A stretch of 54,240 nt of DNA, from the NCBI RefSeq assembly GCF_018332475.1, contig NZ_BOQB01000104.1, positions 1-54,240 of the forward strand, in the 5' to 3' direction. Origin of the DNA: Bacillus sanguinis. GTDB lineage: Bacteria; Bacillota; Bacilli; Bacillales; Bacillaceae_G. Below are positions 8,983-17,337 of this stretch, piece after piece. The notes beneath the pieces are model-generated. The model had not been told where the DNA came from, did no database searches, and saw only the letters and a program-made list of their open reading frames with translations. The position numbers and the translations under genes were made by a program. Every line of letters begins with the position of its first letter. The first letter of the stretch is position 1.

Positions 8983-9308
8983 TGAATATGACAAAAGTTG
9001 AAACAATTGAAGAGCTTGAAGTATTAGTAGAAAAAAACGAACCTTATGTTCTTTTTAAGCATAGTACGACATGCCCGATTAGTCATGGTGCCTATACAGA
9101 ATTTCAAGCGTATTGTAGTGAAGAAAGGGCAGTGCCAGCGTATTACTTATACGTACAAGATGCAAGAGATGTTTCGAATCGTGTTGCAGAACAGTACAGC
9201 ATTAAACATGAATCTCCGCAAGTGTTATACATAAAAGATGGGATGGTAGTATGGAATACGTCTCATTGGAACATTAAAAAAGGCGCTTTAGAAGAGAATA
9301 TTAAGTAA
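8982..9308 (+). CDS. ytxJ: Bacillithiol-system thioredoxin-like protein YtxJ
   Basis: 108-aa DUF2847 protein with a thioredoxin fold. The monothiol motif TCPIS (in FKHSTTCPISHGAY) and the cis-Pro region ESPQVLYIKDG are visible. Family members are described as bacilliredoxin-like, reducing protein-bacillithiol mixed disulfides, which suits a Bacillus. The start is placed at ATG 8982, overlapping the ytxG TGA and preceded by GAGGTGA. Ends in a strong terminator. Confidence 0.9.
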   Translation: MNMTKVETIEELEVLVEKNEPYVLFKHSTTCPISHGAYTEFQAYCSEERAVPAYYLYVQDARDVSNRVAEQYSIKHESPQVLYIKDGMVVWNTSHWNIKKGALEENIK

Positions 9309-9344
9309 AAAGAAGCAAGCGAAAGGTGCTTGCTTCTTTTTTTT
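9307..9344 (+). terminator. Intrinsic terminator after ytxJ
   Basis: 14-bp stem AAAAAGAAGCAAGC/GCTTGCTTCTTTTT plus T-run. Confidence 0.92.
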
Positions 9345-9425
9345 GTTTTTGTTGAAATATATTTAATGGTACACTGTTATTAGTTCAAATTAAATAATTA
9401 GATTGTTGAAAGTAGGTTTTAAGTA

Positions 9426-10442
9426 ATGAAGAAAATGGCATTATCCTTCGCGGTCGTAAGTTTATTACTAGGAGCTTGTAGTAATGATACGATTAGTAAG
9501 AAGGATGAAGTTATACAAAAGGATACGAAAGAAAAAAGTATGATTCCAAGAACTGCTGTTTCTAAAGATTATTATAGAACTGTAATTCCTTTAAAAGAAC
9601 AAAAGGTTATTAATACAGCTAATATAAAAACAAATTCTAAATTAGATTTAGCAGAGTATGAAAATGGTTTAATGAATATTGCAAAAGAGCAATTTGATAC
9701 AGAAAATCATGTACTACAATTAAATCAGTATATCCCTGAGAAATTAGTTGATGAACTAGTTGCGAAAGTAGAAGCGCCAGTTTTGACAAATATTATAGAA
9801 CAAGACTATTTCGGGAAACAGAATTCAAATGAATTAAGCTTATCTGGCGTTGTGATTGGGTTAGCAATGTCGTCAAGTGTATCAAATGAAGAAGCACTTT
9901 CTAAAGGGGCTGACGTTGCTAGACAACTTGTAGAAGCTATTAATAAAAATGACAAGTATAATAAATCTCCAATTACGTTTGCTATCTTTAAACAAGAAAG
10001 TACAAGTTCTTTAAAAAATGGTACATATATTGCTAGTGCTACTGTTCAAAAGAATGATACGAACCTTGGAAATTGGAGTACGATTGATGAACAAGCGTTT
10101 TCATATCCTTCTGATGAATTTAAACAAGCACATGGAGAAGATAATACAAAAATAACTGAATTTGCTAAGACAATGAAAGAGTTTTCTCCTGGAGATTTTA
10201 TTCCAGTAAATGCTAAAGTGTCTTATAAGAAAAATCAAATGGATGCATTGAATATGAATATTGTTATTAAATACAATGGTAAAACAGAATTAATGGCTCT
10301 TACTCAAATGGCTGCTCAAAGTATGCTAGAAAAATTACCTAAAGATGCAAAAGTGCAATTGCAGATCAAGTCCGAGAGTAAAATCGAGGCAATTATTATA
10401 AAAGAGAAAAACAGCGATAAACCGTTTGTTTCCTTCTTATAA
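9426..10442 (+). CDS. CamS family sex-pheromone-type lipoprotein
   Basis: 338-aa lipoprotein. The signal peptide MKKMALSFAVVSLLLGAC has lipobox LGAC (Cys18). The mature part matches the CamS/YerH family layout: an internal LSLSGVVIGLAMSSSVSN segment, ALSKGADVARQLVEAIN, a FAIFKQESTSSLKNGTYIASA segment, FSYPSDEF, and a C-terminal beta region. CamS proteins in Gram-positive cocci give rise to pheromone peptides from the signal sequence; in Bacillus their role is unknown. The usual Bacillus member lies next to pcrA-ligA, so this is probably a second paralog. It stands alone with its own terminator. Confidence 0.8.
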   Translation: MKKMALSFAVVSLLLGACSNDTISKKDEVIQKDTKEKSMIPRTAVSKDYYRTVIPLKEQKVINTANIKTNSKLDLAEYENGLMNIAKEQFDTENHVLQLNQYIPEKLVDELVAKVEAPVLTNIIEQDYFGKQNSNELSLSGVVIGLAMSSSVSNEEALSKGADVARQLVEAINKNDKYNKSPITFAIFKQESTSSLKNGTYIASATVQKNDTNLGNWSTIDEQAFSYPSDEFKQAHGEDNTKITEFAKTMKEFSPGDFIPVNAKVSYKKNQMDALNMNIVIKYNGKTELMALTQMAAQSMLEKLPKDAKVQLQIKSESKIEAIIIKEKNSDKPFVSFL

Positions 10443-10473
10443 AAAAAGACAGTGTTTAAACTGTCTTTTTTTA
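10443..10473 (+). terminator. Intrinsic terminator after the CamS-type gene
   Basis: 10-bp stem AAAAAGACAG/CTGTCTTTTT, 8-nt loop, T-run. Confidence 0.9.
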
Positions 10474-10489
10474 TTGTAAATGAAAGTGT

Positions 10490-10697
10490 ATGTTGGAACA
10501 GAACGACGCGTAATACGCTTTATATTTCCGCCGTACCGATTTTAAAGAAAGAAACACATTTACCTGTCGTTGCCGATGTAACGTATTCTATAGGGCAATG
10601 TGACCTTCTATTATGAGTTGCAAAAGCAATGATGACAATTGATACAGATGCGATTATTGCTGAAGTACTTCCAGATCAAGCAAATCAAATGACTATC
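10490..10697 (+). pseudogene. Decayed C-terminal relic of DAHP synthase (aroA)
   Basis: No start is present, but the frame from 10497 translates to a recognisable C-terminal part of the 3-deoxy-7-phosphoheptulonate synthase of Bacillus: [20 protein letters not shown] followed by VADVTYSIG, matching family [29 protein letters not shown]. It is followed by DLLL, an in-frame TGA at 10614-10616, then VAKAMMTIDTDAIIAEVLPD, matching the family AKAALAIGADAIMAEVHPD. The PDPAVALSDS stretch is shortened. In B. subtilis aroA lies exactly between ytxJ and ccpA, so this is the native gene eroding in place. Confidence 0.85.
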
Positions 10698-10732
10698 ATT
10701 GTCGATTTTTATTGGTAAGTCGATATATTTAA
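10698..10732 (-). repeat. Short hairpin repeat, copy A
   Basis: On the minus strand this reads ATATATCGACTTACC, then 8 variable bases, then TCGACAAT, the same pattern and spacing as copy B at 19389-19419. The 7-bp inverted repeat TCGACTT/AAGTCGA is imperfect here. It abuts the end of the aroA relic. Confidence 0.6.
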
Positions 10733-10891
10733 AAAATCGCTGATATAAAATTCATTTACTAACGTACGGCTTAATATACAGTTTCTAGCCATGAGATATC
10801 TATTTTTTTACAAAAAATGCCCTTTTTTTCATAAAAAATACGAAAATACGAGAAAAGAAGCGAATTTTTTCGAAACTTTTGCGGGAAAATA

Positions 10892-10921
10892 TTGTATGAG
10901 CCTGCGTTTTTATCGTATCAT
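10892..10921 (+). promoter_or_regulatory. Possible ccpA promoter
   Basis: TTGTAT (10892-10897), 18-bp spacer, TATCAT (10916-10921). A moderate match to a sigma-A promoter; about 120 bp of leader would precede ccpA. The rest of 10733-11029 shows A/T-rich sequence and no supported gene. Confidence 0.4.
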
Positions 10922-11041
10922 TAGTAAAAGGAAGAACTCGGGACGATTGGTGGCATCTGCAAATAGAGTTGATGTCTTTTTTTCATTCAAGTAACCGATA
11001 CATAAAAATAGATAACAAAAATAGAAGGAGTGTGCGATGAG

Positions 11042-12040
11042 ATGAACGTAACAATCTATGATGTAGCGCGCGAAGCGAACGTTTCAATGGCTACCGTATC
11101 ACGCGTTGTGAACGGTAACCCAAATGTAAAGCCTACAACAAGAAAGAAAGTATTAGAAGCAATTGATCGTTTAGGATACCGCCCAAATGCGGTAGCACGT
11201 GGACTAGCAAGTAAGAAGACAACTACAGTAGGTGTTATTATTCCTGATATCTCAAATACGTTTTATGCAGAACTTGCTCGTGGAATTGAAGATATCGCAA
11301 CAATGTACAAATATAACATCATTTTAAGTAACTCTGACCAAAACAAAGAGAAAGAGTTCCATTTATTAAATACGATGCTTGGAAAACAAGTAGACGGAAT
11401 TGTTTTCATGGGTGAAGATATTACAGACATTCATATTGAAGAATTCAAAAAGTCTCCAGTACCAATCGTATTAGCAGCTTCATTTGATGAGCAAAATGAA
11501 ACGCCATCAGTAAATATTGATTACACACAAGCAGCTTACGACGCAATGAAACACTTTATTGAGCAAGGACATAAGCGTATCGGTTTCGTCTCTGGTCCTT
11601 TCATTGATAAAGCGGGAAGCGCGAAGAAATTACAAGGTTATAAAAAAGCTTTAGAAGAAGCAGGTATTTCATATGATGAAAATCTTGTAATCGATGGAGA
11701 TTACACATATGATTCAGGTATTGAAGCATTTGAAAAGCTTTGGAGCCTTGATGGAAAACCAACAGCGATTTTCGTATCTTCTGACGAAATGGCACTAGGT
11801 GTAATCCATGCAGCACAAGACGCTGGATTAAACGTACCAACTGATGTAGAAGTACTTGGTTTCGATAATACACGCCTTGCATTAATGGTACGCCCGCAGC
11901 TTTCAACAGTTGTACAACCAATGTACGATATTGGTGCAGTAGCAATGCGTCTATTAACAAAGTATATGAACAAAGAAAAAGTGGAAGATCACACTGTTAT
12001 CTTACCTCATCGTATCCAATTTAGAGATTCAACGAAGTAA
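11042..12040 (+). CDS. ccpA: Catabolite control protein A (CcpA)
   Basis: 332-aa LacI/GalR-family regulator that, with HPr-Ser46-P, binds cre sites to repress or activate carbon genes. The N-terminal helix-turn-helix [22 protein letters not shown] and hinge [18 protein letters not shown] are nearly identical to B. subtilis CcpA, as is the C-terminal [20 protein letters not shown]. The start is placed at ATG 11042 (AGAAGGAG 11 nt before); this gives the family length and the MNVTIYDVA beginning. It follows the aroA relic, as ccpA follows aroA in B. subtilis. A likely target here is ackA. Confidence 0.97.
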   Translation: MNVTIYDVAREANVSMATVSRVVNGNPNVKPTTRKKVLEAIDRLGYRPNAVARGLASKKTTTVGVIIPDISNTFYAELARGIEDIATMYKYNIILSNSDQNKEKEFHLLNTMLGKQVDGIVFMGEDITDIHIEEFKKSPVPIVLAASFDEQNETPSVNIDYTQAAYDAMKHFIEQGHKRIGFVSGPFIDKAGSAKKLQGYKKALEEAGISYDENLVIDGDYTYDSGIEAFEKLWSLDGKPTAIFVSSDEMALGVIHAAQDAGLNVPTDVEVLGFDNTRLALMVRPQLSTVVQPMYDIGAVAMRLLTKYMNKEKVEDHTVILPHRIQFRDSTK

Positions 12041-12045
12041 GTATA

Positions 12046-12077
12046 AAAAAGCTCACAGCGATTGCTGTGAGCTTTTA
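12046..12077. terminator. Bidirectional terminator
   Basis: Stem AAAAGCTCACAGC/GCTGTGAGCTTTT between convergent ccpA and the DUF4288 gene. Confidence 0.9.
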
Positions 12078-12449
12078 TTCGTATTCAGGATAGTATGTTT
12101 TAACTACTGTATCTACCGTTTCATTTTTCTTAACGTGTAAAAATCTTGCGTACAATTCTTTTCCGGTTTCAAAGGATGTATCGTCTAATTCAAACACATG
12201 CAATACTTTTCGGAACTTCCATGTGACTTGCTCACCGTACACATTGTCGTATGATTCTTCAGGTTGCATAGCGATTTTTTCGCCTAGTTCATGAGCTTCT
12301 TTTAAACTTTTTGCTTGAACGAGAATAATACTTTCTTCAAAAAGTGTATCGTGACTTTCTTCATAATACTCATCCATTTTCGTAGGATCAGGCTCACCAG
12401 AATGAACAGATTCAAACAATAATTTTACAGCGTACATATTATGCTGCAT
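12075..12449 (-). CDS. DUF4288 domain-containing protein
   Basis: 124-aa acidic cytoplasmic protein. The YAVKLLFESVHSGEPD start, the central ESIILVQAKSLKEAHELGEKIA helix and the YGEQVTWKFRKVLHVFELDD strand match DUF4288 proteins of Bacillus, whose function is not known. Its start overlaps the end of the upstream small membrane protein (12439); an alternative ATG at 12437 is possible, since neither has a strong ribosome site. Probably cotranscribed with that gene. Confidence 0.75.
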   Translation of the reverse strand: MQHNMYAVKLLFESVHSGEPDPTKMDEYYEESHDTLFEESIILVQAKSLKEAHELGEKIAMQPEESYDNVYGEQVTWKFRKVLHVFELDDTSFETGKELYARFLHVKKNETVDTVVKTYYPEYE

Positions 12450-12675
12450 GTTTCAACTTATAAATAATACTTGCGACAAGCGAAGCGGGTATTGTAAATA
12501 CGTTACTTTGGTAATGATAATGTATTTGGGATTCTTCATAAGACATGTTGTCATATAGTTCGTTTTGTGACACATTTAGTTTCTTCTGTTTTTCTTTGAG
12601 TAGTTTAATGTAGTTATACTGTATTGGGACGAGAATGATGAAATAGGCTAATACGATTAGTGAAATCCAAATCAT
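12439..12675 (-). CDS. Small single-TM protein, hypothetical
   Basis: 78 aa. One N-terminal TM segment (about residues 2-22, MIWISLIVLAYFIILVPIQY) is followed by a Lys- and Asn-rich tail with the string SYEESQIHYHYQSNVF. ATG 12675 is chosen because AAGGGAGTG precedes it; the upstream in-frame GTG lies inside that ribosome site. It may belong to a small Bacillus-only DUF family, but I cannot name it with certainty. Overlaps the DUF4288 gene. Confidence 0.65.
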   Translation of the reverse strand: MIWISLIVLAYFIILVPIQYNYIKLLKEKQKKLNVSQNELYDNMSYEESQIHYHYQSNVFTIPASLVASIIYKLKHAA

Positions 12676-12758
12676 TATGAACACTCCCTTATAAAGAATA
12701 TTTGTATATGATAATTATATCAATTAATAGAAAAAATAACCATTTTTTTTAGAGGGGA

Positions 12759-13055
12759 TTAATTCGCTTTCCAAAATGCAAAAAGTTCTTCAGGACTTCG
12801 TAAATTATGTTCAAGACATGTTTGTGCAGTACGTTTAAAACTTTGTATTAAATGCTTTAACCTAGAAGAATCATAGTGCTTTGCTTTTCCATCTACAATC
12901 GTTTCACCATTTTCTAAGTTAAGTGATATTTTTAGTAAAGTTATATTTGTTTCTATTTGTACAACTTCTATATAAAAAAACTTTTTGTCTAAGTCGATTG
13001 TAATATAATCGAATCGCTCTACCTGTTTAAAGTATCCTACAATATCATCTTCCAA
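12759..13055 (-). CDS. Hypothetical 98-aa protein with TTG start
   Basis: Soluble acidic protein with alternating strands (FDYITIDLDKKFFYIEVVQIETNITLLKISLNLENGETIVDG) and a C-terminal helix (SRLKHLIQSFKRTAQTCLEHN) ending SPEELFAFWKAN. The start codon is TTG at 13055, preceded by a strong AGGAGGG about 6 nt upstream; no ATG fits. I do not recognise a family. It has no obvious terminator before the next minus-strand gene and may be monocistronic. Confidence 0.7.
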   Translation of the reverse strand: MEDDIVGYFKQVERFDYITIDLDKKFFYIEVVQIETNITLLKISLNLENGETIVDGKAKHYDSSRLKHLIQSFKRTAQTCLEHNLRSPEELFAFWKAN

Positions 13056-13203
13056 TTGAAACCCTCCTGAGTATGCGACTTATTGGTGACTTCGCTACAA
13101 AATGGTATTATTCCTTGTTATATGTCACATAAGTGCAAATTCAACTATTATAGGGCAATGTGATGTATAATAGAAAGAAAAGGCTTGTGAGGGGGGAGAA
13201 GAG

Positions 13204-13476
13204 ATGATCGTTCTTTGGATAATTACGCTTTGTATGACTGCTATTTTTGCATATATGACGTTAAAACAAAATGGCTTAAAGCGATTTGTTCCAGGAAGTA
13301 TTCTTGCAGGAATTGCCCTTATCACGTATGTAATTTCTATTTTTATTGAAAGTGTATCAGTGGACATGAGTACAAGTTTAATGTTCATGGGTATTACACT
13401 ATTTGCAGGTAGTATTATGGTACTTATGGTTGCAGGTATTATTTTATTTATTCATATGAATTCGGAAACGTTATAG
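13204..13476 (+). CDS. Three-TM membrane protein, hypothetical
   Basis: 90-aa integral membrane protein with three hydrophobic segments (about residues 2-19, 29-48, 59-84) and short loops; no catalytic motif. GGGGGGAG just upstream supports the ATG. A TATAAT at 13166-13171 is a likely -10. Ends in a terminator shared with mscL. Function unknown. Confidence 0.65.
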   Translation: MIVLWIITLCMTAIFAYMTLKQNGLKRFVPGSILAGIALITYVISIFIESVSVDMSTSLMFMGITLFAGSIMVLMVAGIILFIHMNSETL

Positions 13477-13483
13477 CATATAG

Positions 13484-13516
13484 AAAAGGCATGTCCCGAG
13501 GGGCATGCCTTTTTAT
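13484..13516. terminator. Bidirectional terminator
   Basis: Stem AAAAGGCATG.CCC/GGG.CATGCCTTTT between the convergent membrane protein gene and mscL. Confidence 0.88.
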
Positions 13517-13524
13517 CCGTTCAA

Positions 13525-13917
13525 TTATGCTCTATCTTTAGAAGAGTTTTGTTGTTTTAATAAGTCACGAATTTCGCTAAGAAGAACTTCTTCTTTTGTT
13601 GCTTTTTCTTCTTTCTTTTCAGCTTCTCTTTTTAAAGTCATTTTGTTAAAGACTTTAACGAAAATGAAGATTGCAAATGCAACGATTAGGAAGTCGAAAA
13701 TCGTTTGGATAAAGTTACCGTATTTAACAGAGGCCTCGCCTACTGTAAATTTTAATCCTGTGAAGTTAATTCCTCCCATTAATAAACCAATTAATGGTGT
13801 AATGATATCTTTTACTAAAGAACTAACGATTTTACCGAAAGCAGCACCGATTACAACCCCGACAGCTAGATCAATTACGTTTCCCTTTAAAGCGAACTTT
13901 TTAAACTCGTTCCACAT
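13525..13917 (-). CDS. mscL: Large-conductance mechanosensitive channel MscL
   Basis: 130-aa channel that opens under membrane tension and releases solutes on osmotic down-shock. The N-terminal amphipathic helix and pore helix [34 protein letters not shown], the periplasmic loop, TM2 ([18 protein letters not shown]) and the charged cytoplasmic helix ([19 protein letters not shown]) are all present at normal length. AGGATGGGA precedes the ATG. Monocistronic. Confidence 0.97.
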   Translation of the reverse strand: MWNEFKKFALKGNVIDLAVGVVIGAAFGKIVSSLVKDIITPLIGLLMGGINFTGLKFTVGEASVKYGNFIQTIFDFLIVAFAIFIFVKVFNKMTLKREAEKKEEKATKEEVLLSEIRDLLKQQNSSKDRA

Positions 13918-14045
13918 GTGTTAATCCCATCCTTTCCACGATTCAATATGAAATTTATAATTCCTATCAACATATTCTATAGAAAGTTGCGAGAGAAATA
14001 AAGAGGAAATGGGAATGAAAGTAAATTCTGAAAAATGTATCCGTT

Positions 14046-14972
14046 TTAATTTTTATTTATATCATCTAGTAGAGATTGCAGCAGTTGTTGTGTTTTTAAT
14101 CCGTCTAATCCATCTACAACAGGCTTTGTATCACCGTGTACACATTCGATAAAATGATGAACAGCATCTTCAAAGCCGCGCTGTTTCAACGTCGTATCCC
14201 ATGATGGTGAAACGCTTTGTGAAACTGAATTCTCCTGCTCAACTTCAAATGTATTCATATTTTTTACGCGAATGATTTTCCCTGTCGTTACAAGTTCAAT
14301 TTGTTCTAAATTTGTACCAGCATGGCGATGCATTGCAGTAGAAAGCAACAGTCCACTTGGCGTTGTATATGTATGATGTCCGTAAAGAAGTTCATTCTTT
14401 TCATTAGTTTGCATCATATTATGAACGACGTTAAGGTCATCGTTAGCTAACCAGCGAGCAGTATCTACAATATGTAAGTAATCATCTAACATAGTAAAGT
14501 CATACGTATATGGCCCGACTTTATTTGTACGGTGCTTTTCAATTCGAATCCATGAAATATTGTGAGCTTGCTCTTTTGCCGCAACATACATAGGAACGAA
14601 TCGGCGATTAAATCCGACCATTAATTTTCGGTTATGCTTTTCGCTCAACTCGACTAGTCGCTCAGCTTGTTCTACTGTAGCTGCTAGCGGTTTATCAACA
14701 TAAACGTCGATTCCTTTTTTCAGAAGTTCAGAAACGATTTCATAATGTGTAGCAGTTGAACTATGAACGAAGATTGCATCGCATTCTGAAGCTAACGTTT
14801 CAATAGAATGAAAATCTTGAATGCGGTATTGCTGGCACACTTGTTTTCTTTTCTCAGCGTTAGGTGTAAACGCTCCTACAAAATTCCAATCTGTTTCTTT
14901 CGTAAGTGTTGGAAGATAGGCCTTTTGCGCAATACTTCCAAGTCCAATCATCCCAATGTTAGGCTTATTCAT
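14046..14972 (-). CDS. Gfo/Idh/MocA family oxidoreductase
   Basis: 308-aa NAD(P)-dependent dehydrogenase. N-terminal Rossmann motif MIGLGSIAQKAYLPTL, the family's DKPLA segment (VDKPLAATVEQAERLVELSE) with the conserved Lys-Pro, and a C-terminal substrate domain with DDYLHIVDTARWL. The start is placed at ATG 14972, which has GGGTGGGA upstream; 16 further codons upstream have no ribosome site. The substrate cannot be read from the sequence; relatives act on sugars and inositols. Stands alone. Confidence 0.87.
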   Translation of the reverse strand: MNKPNIGMIGLGSIAQKAYLPTLTKETDWNFVGAFTPNAEKRKQVCQQYRIQDFHSIETLASECDAIFVHSSTATHYEIVSELLKKGIDVYVDKPLAATVEQAERLVELSEKHNRKLMVGFNRRFVPMYVAAKEQAHNISWIRIEKHRTNKVGPYTYDFTMLDDYLHIVDTARWLANDDLNVVHNMMQTNEKNELLYGHHTYTTPSGLLLSTAMHRHAGTNLEQIELVTTGKIIRVKNMNTFEVEQENSVSQSVSPSWDTTLKQRGFEDAVHHFIECVHGDTKPVVDGLDGLKTQQLLQSLLDDINKN

Positions 14973-15051
14973 ATGTATTCCCACCCTATTCATATTGATA
15001 TAACGGGTTAAATGTAGCATAGGGCGGGGGAGGAAGGCAAAAATTAGCGTT

Positions 15052-15732
15052 TTACTTATGTCCTTCTAACAAAATCTTTTCTATCTCTTCAAAGTGATGA
15101 GCGCGAGCATGCTCTAAAGGGGTAACACCATCGTTGTCTGGAATATTTACATCTGCACCGTGCTCGATAAGAAGGCGAATGACTTGTTGTTGTATTTCAT
15201 TTCCGTTACTTAGTACGATGGCTTCCATTAAAGCGGTCCATCCGAGATTATTTACATGGTTAACATCAATCGTTGTTCGCGTAAGGAGTTCTTTAATAAC
15301 ATCGATATAGCCATGCTCTGAGGCAGGGATAAGAGCTGTACCGCCGTATCGATTCGTAAGCGTTGGATCAGCCCCAGCATCAATCGTTAGTTTTAAAATA
15401 TCCAAGTAACCCTCTGCACCAGCGTATAGAAAGGGATTGTTTTTCATATTATCTTGGATATTTACGTCAGCACCTGCTTCAATAAGCGTCTTTGCGGTTT
15501 TCACATCATTTTTATATGTAGCAATCATAAGAGGAGTACGTCCTTTACTGTCCGTTATATTTATGTCAGCCCCTTTTTTGAGTAACGATATAACAGTATT
15601 CGTTTCTTGCTTCTCAGTAGCTGCTAGTAGCGCTGTCTCCATGTTTGTCATCTCCTTTTTAACTTCTTGTTCTTGCGAGCATCCTTGCAAAAAAATTACG
15701 CAACAAATCATACTTAATGTTTTTTTGAACAT
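15052..15732 (-). CDS. Ankyrin-repeat lipoprotein
   Basis: 226 aa. Signal peptide with lipobox LQGC (MFKKTLSMICCVIFLQGC, Cys18), then about five ankyrin repeats from residue 30 on, with the typical GADINITDSKGRTPLMIAT, GADVNIQDNMKNNPFLYA, GADPTLTNRYGGTALIPAS, NVNHV..LGWTALMEA-like and GADVNIPDNDGVTPLEHA units. It should be anchored outside the membrane and mediate protein binding; the partner is unknown. AGGAGG precedes the ATG. The neighbouring two-component system is divergent. Confidence 0.88.
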   Translation of the reverse strand: MFKKTLSMICCVIFLQGCSQEQEVKKEMTNMETALLAATEKQETNTVISLLKKGADINITDSKGRTPLMIATYKNDVKTAKTLIEAGADVNIQDNMKNNPFLYAGAEGYLDILKLTIDAGADPTLTNRYGGTALIPASEHGYIDVIKELLTRTTIDVNHVNNLGWTALMEAIVLSNGNEIQQQVIRLLIEHGADVNIPDNDGVTPLEHARAHHFEEIEKILLEGHK

Positions 15733-15881
15733 GGAATTTCAACCTCCTCATTTCAACTGTAAAATAAGAACATTAAATTTTGATAAACTGAAGCTAAAAT
15801 TACTATAAAATCGCTTGAGTATTTGAACATATATTTTTATGCTTATGAGTAATAAGGTTTGGTAAAGTGAGGATGTAACAT

Positions 15882-17336
15882 ATGTCTATTAAAACAAGAT
15901 TTTTATTCTCTTATATCGCTGTTATTCTCGTTTCCATCACGCTCATATTAGTCGCGGGATTTTTAATTGTTTTTTCCATAACAGGAGACTTGGAGTCAGT
16001 GAAAAATTTCTATAAAAGTTCCTATATTCAAAAGCCGCTTACGCCAGAAGAAGAGAATACGTATATTGAATTGAAATTAGCGGCAAAGAAAAATCAATCA
16101 CAACTATTAGATGAATCGTTCGTTTCGTCACTTGAAAAAGAAGGTGTGAAAATAGTTGTAAGAAAGGGAGAAACCATTTCTTATGCTACAAAAGTATTTG
16201 AAAGTGTATCTTTAAAAGAAGCCCTTCCGAAATTTGAATCAGCCAATATTAATAGCCGTGGTACAACAGAACTAGGCGATACATTTTATCGATATGTAAA
16301 ATTTGATTTTTATTTTCCAGGGGATGAAGAAGGGAGTATATTTGTACTAAAAAGGCAAAGTTCATTTGTCGATCTTACACAAAAGTTATTTCCGATTTTG
16401 TTCGGAGCGCTTTTACTGCTAGCCGTTTTACTTATAGGACTATTAAGTTATTTAGTCTCAAGAAGTGTAATAAAACCAATCTTTGTATTGAAAGATGCGA
16501 CTGGGAGAATTAAAGAAGGGGATTTAGATTTTCAAATTCCAGTTACATCCCATGATGAAATCGGACAATTAAATCAAGGGTTTGAGGAAATGAGAAAGAA
16601 ATTAAAAGAATCGATTGAAGTGCAAACACAGTATGAAGAAAATCGAAAAGAGCTCATTTCAAACATATCTCATGATTTAAAAACACCGATTACATCTATT
16701 ATCGGATATGTGGAAGGAATAAAAGATGGAGTCGCAAATACGCCGGAAAAAATGGATAAGTATTTAACAACGATTCATACGAAGGCAAAACATATGGATA
16801 CACTTATTGATGAGCTCTTTTTGTTTTCGAAGCTAGATTTGAATCGAGTTCCCTTTCAGTTTGAAACGATAGAATTAAACGTGTTTATGCAGGAATTATT
16901 AGAAGAGATGCAAATGGATTTAAGTGAGGAAGGTATAGAAGTTTACTTACAATTACATTCATCACCACTATATGTAACGGCCGACTGCGAAAAGATAAAT
17001 AGAGTTATATCCAATTTAATTCATAATAGTGTGAAATACATGGATAAAGAAGAGAAGAAAATTACTGTAACAGTATTAAGTGATAACAATACAGTCATTG
17101 TAAAAGTGATGGACAACGGATCAGGTATTGAATCGGATACACTTCCCTACATTTTTGAACGTTTTTATCGTGCAGAGAAATCGCGAAATTCTAGCACAGG
17201 TGGAAGTGGACTTGGCTTAGCGATAGCGAAGCAAATTGTTGAAGAACATGGCGGAGAAATTTGGGCGGAAAGCGCGCTTGGGGAAGGTACAAGCATTTTC
17301 TTCTCATTGGAAAAAGTAGAGAAATGTGGTGAGTAA
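15882..17336 (+). CDS. Sensor histidine kinase
   Basis: 484-aa membrane kinase. TM1 (about residues 10-32), an extracellular sensor domain of about 130 residues, TM2 (about 170-192), HAMP (SVIKPIFVLKDATGRIKEGDLDFQI), HisKA with H264 in SNISHDLKTPITSIIGYVEG, and HATPase with N box SNLIHNSVKY, G1 VMDNGSGI, F box FERFYRAEKS and G2 GGSGLGLAIA. It autophosphorylates and passes phosphate to the overlapping response regulator gene. The signal is unknown; no nearby target gene is obvious. Confidence 0.93.
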   Translation: MSIKTRFLFSYIAVILVSITLILVAGFLIVFSITGDLESVKNFYKSSYIQKPLTPEEENTYIELKLAAKKNQSQLLDESFVSSLEKEGVKIVVRKGETISYATKVFESVSLKEALPKFESANINSRGTTELGDTFYRYVKFDFYFPGDEEGSIFVLKRQSSFVDLTQKLFPILFGALLLLAVLLIGLLSYLVSRSVIKPIFVLKDATGRIKEGDLDFQIPVTSHDEIGQLNQGFEEMRKKLKESIEVQTQYEENRKELISNISHDLKTPITSIIGYVEGIKDGVANTPEKMDKYLTTIHTKAKHMDTLIDELFLFSKLDLNRVPFQFETIELNVFMQELLEEMQMDLSEEGIEVYLQLHSSPLYVTADCEKINRVISNLIHNSVKYMDKEEKKITVTVLSDNNTVIVKVMDNGSGIESDTLPYIFERFYRAEKSRNSSTGGSGLGLAIAKQIVEEHGGEIWAESALGEGTSIFFSLEKVEKCGE

Positions 17337-17337
17337 A

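Noticed and set aside
10791-10994. 67-codon open frame before ccpA
   Set aside because: Phe- and Lys-rich low-complexity translation, no ribosome site, and it covers the likely ccpA promoter.
10590-13163. 15-base identity TATAGGGCAATGTGA at about 10591 and 13150
   Set aside because: The first lies in codons homologous to aroA; one such match is expected by chance in a window of this size.
13505-13924. 139-codon frame opposite mscL
   Set aside because: Covers mscL, whose family identity is certain.
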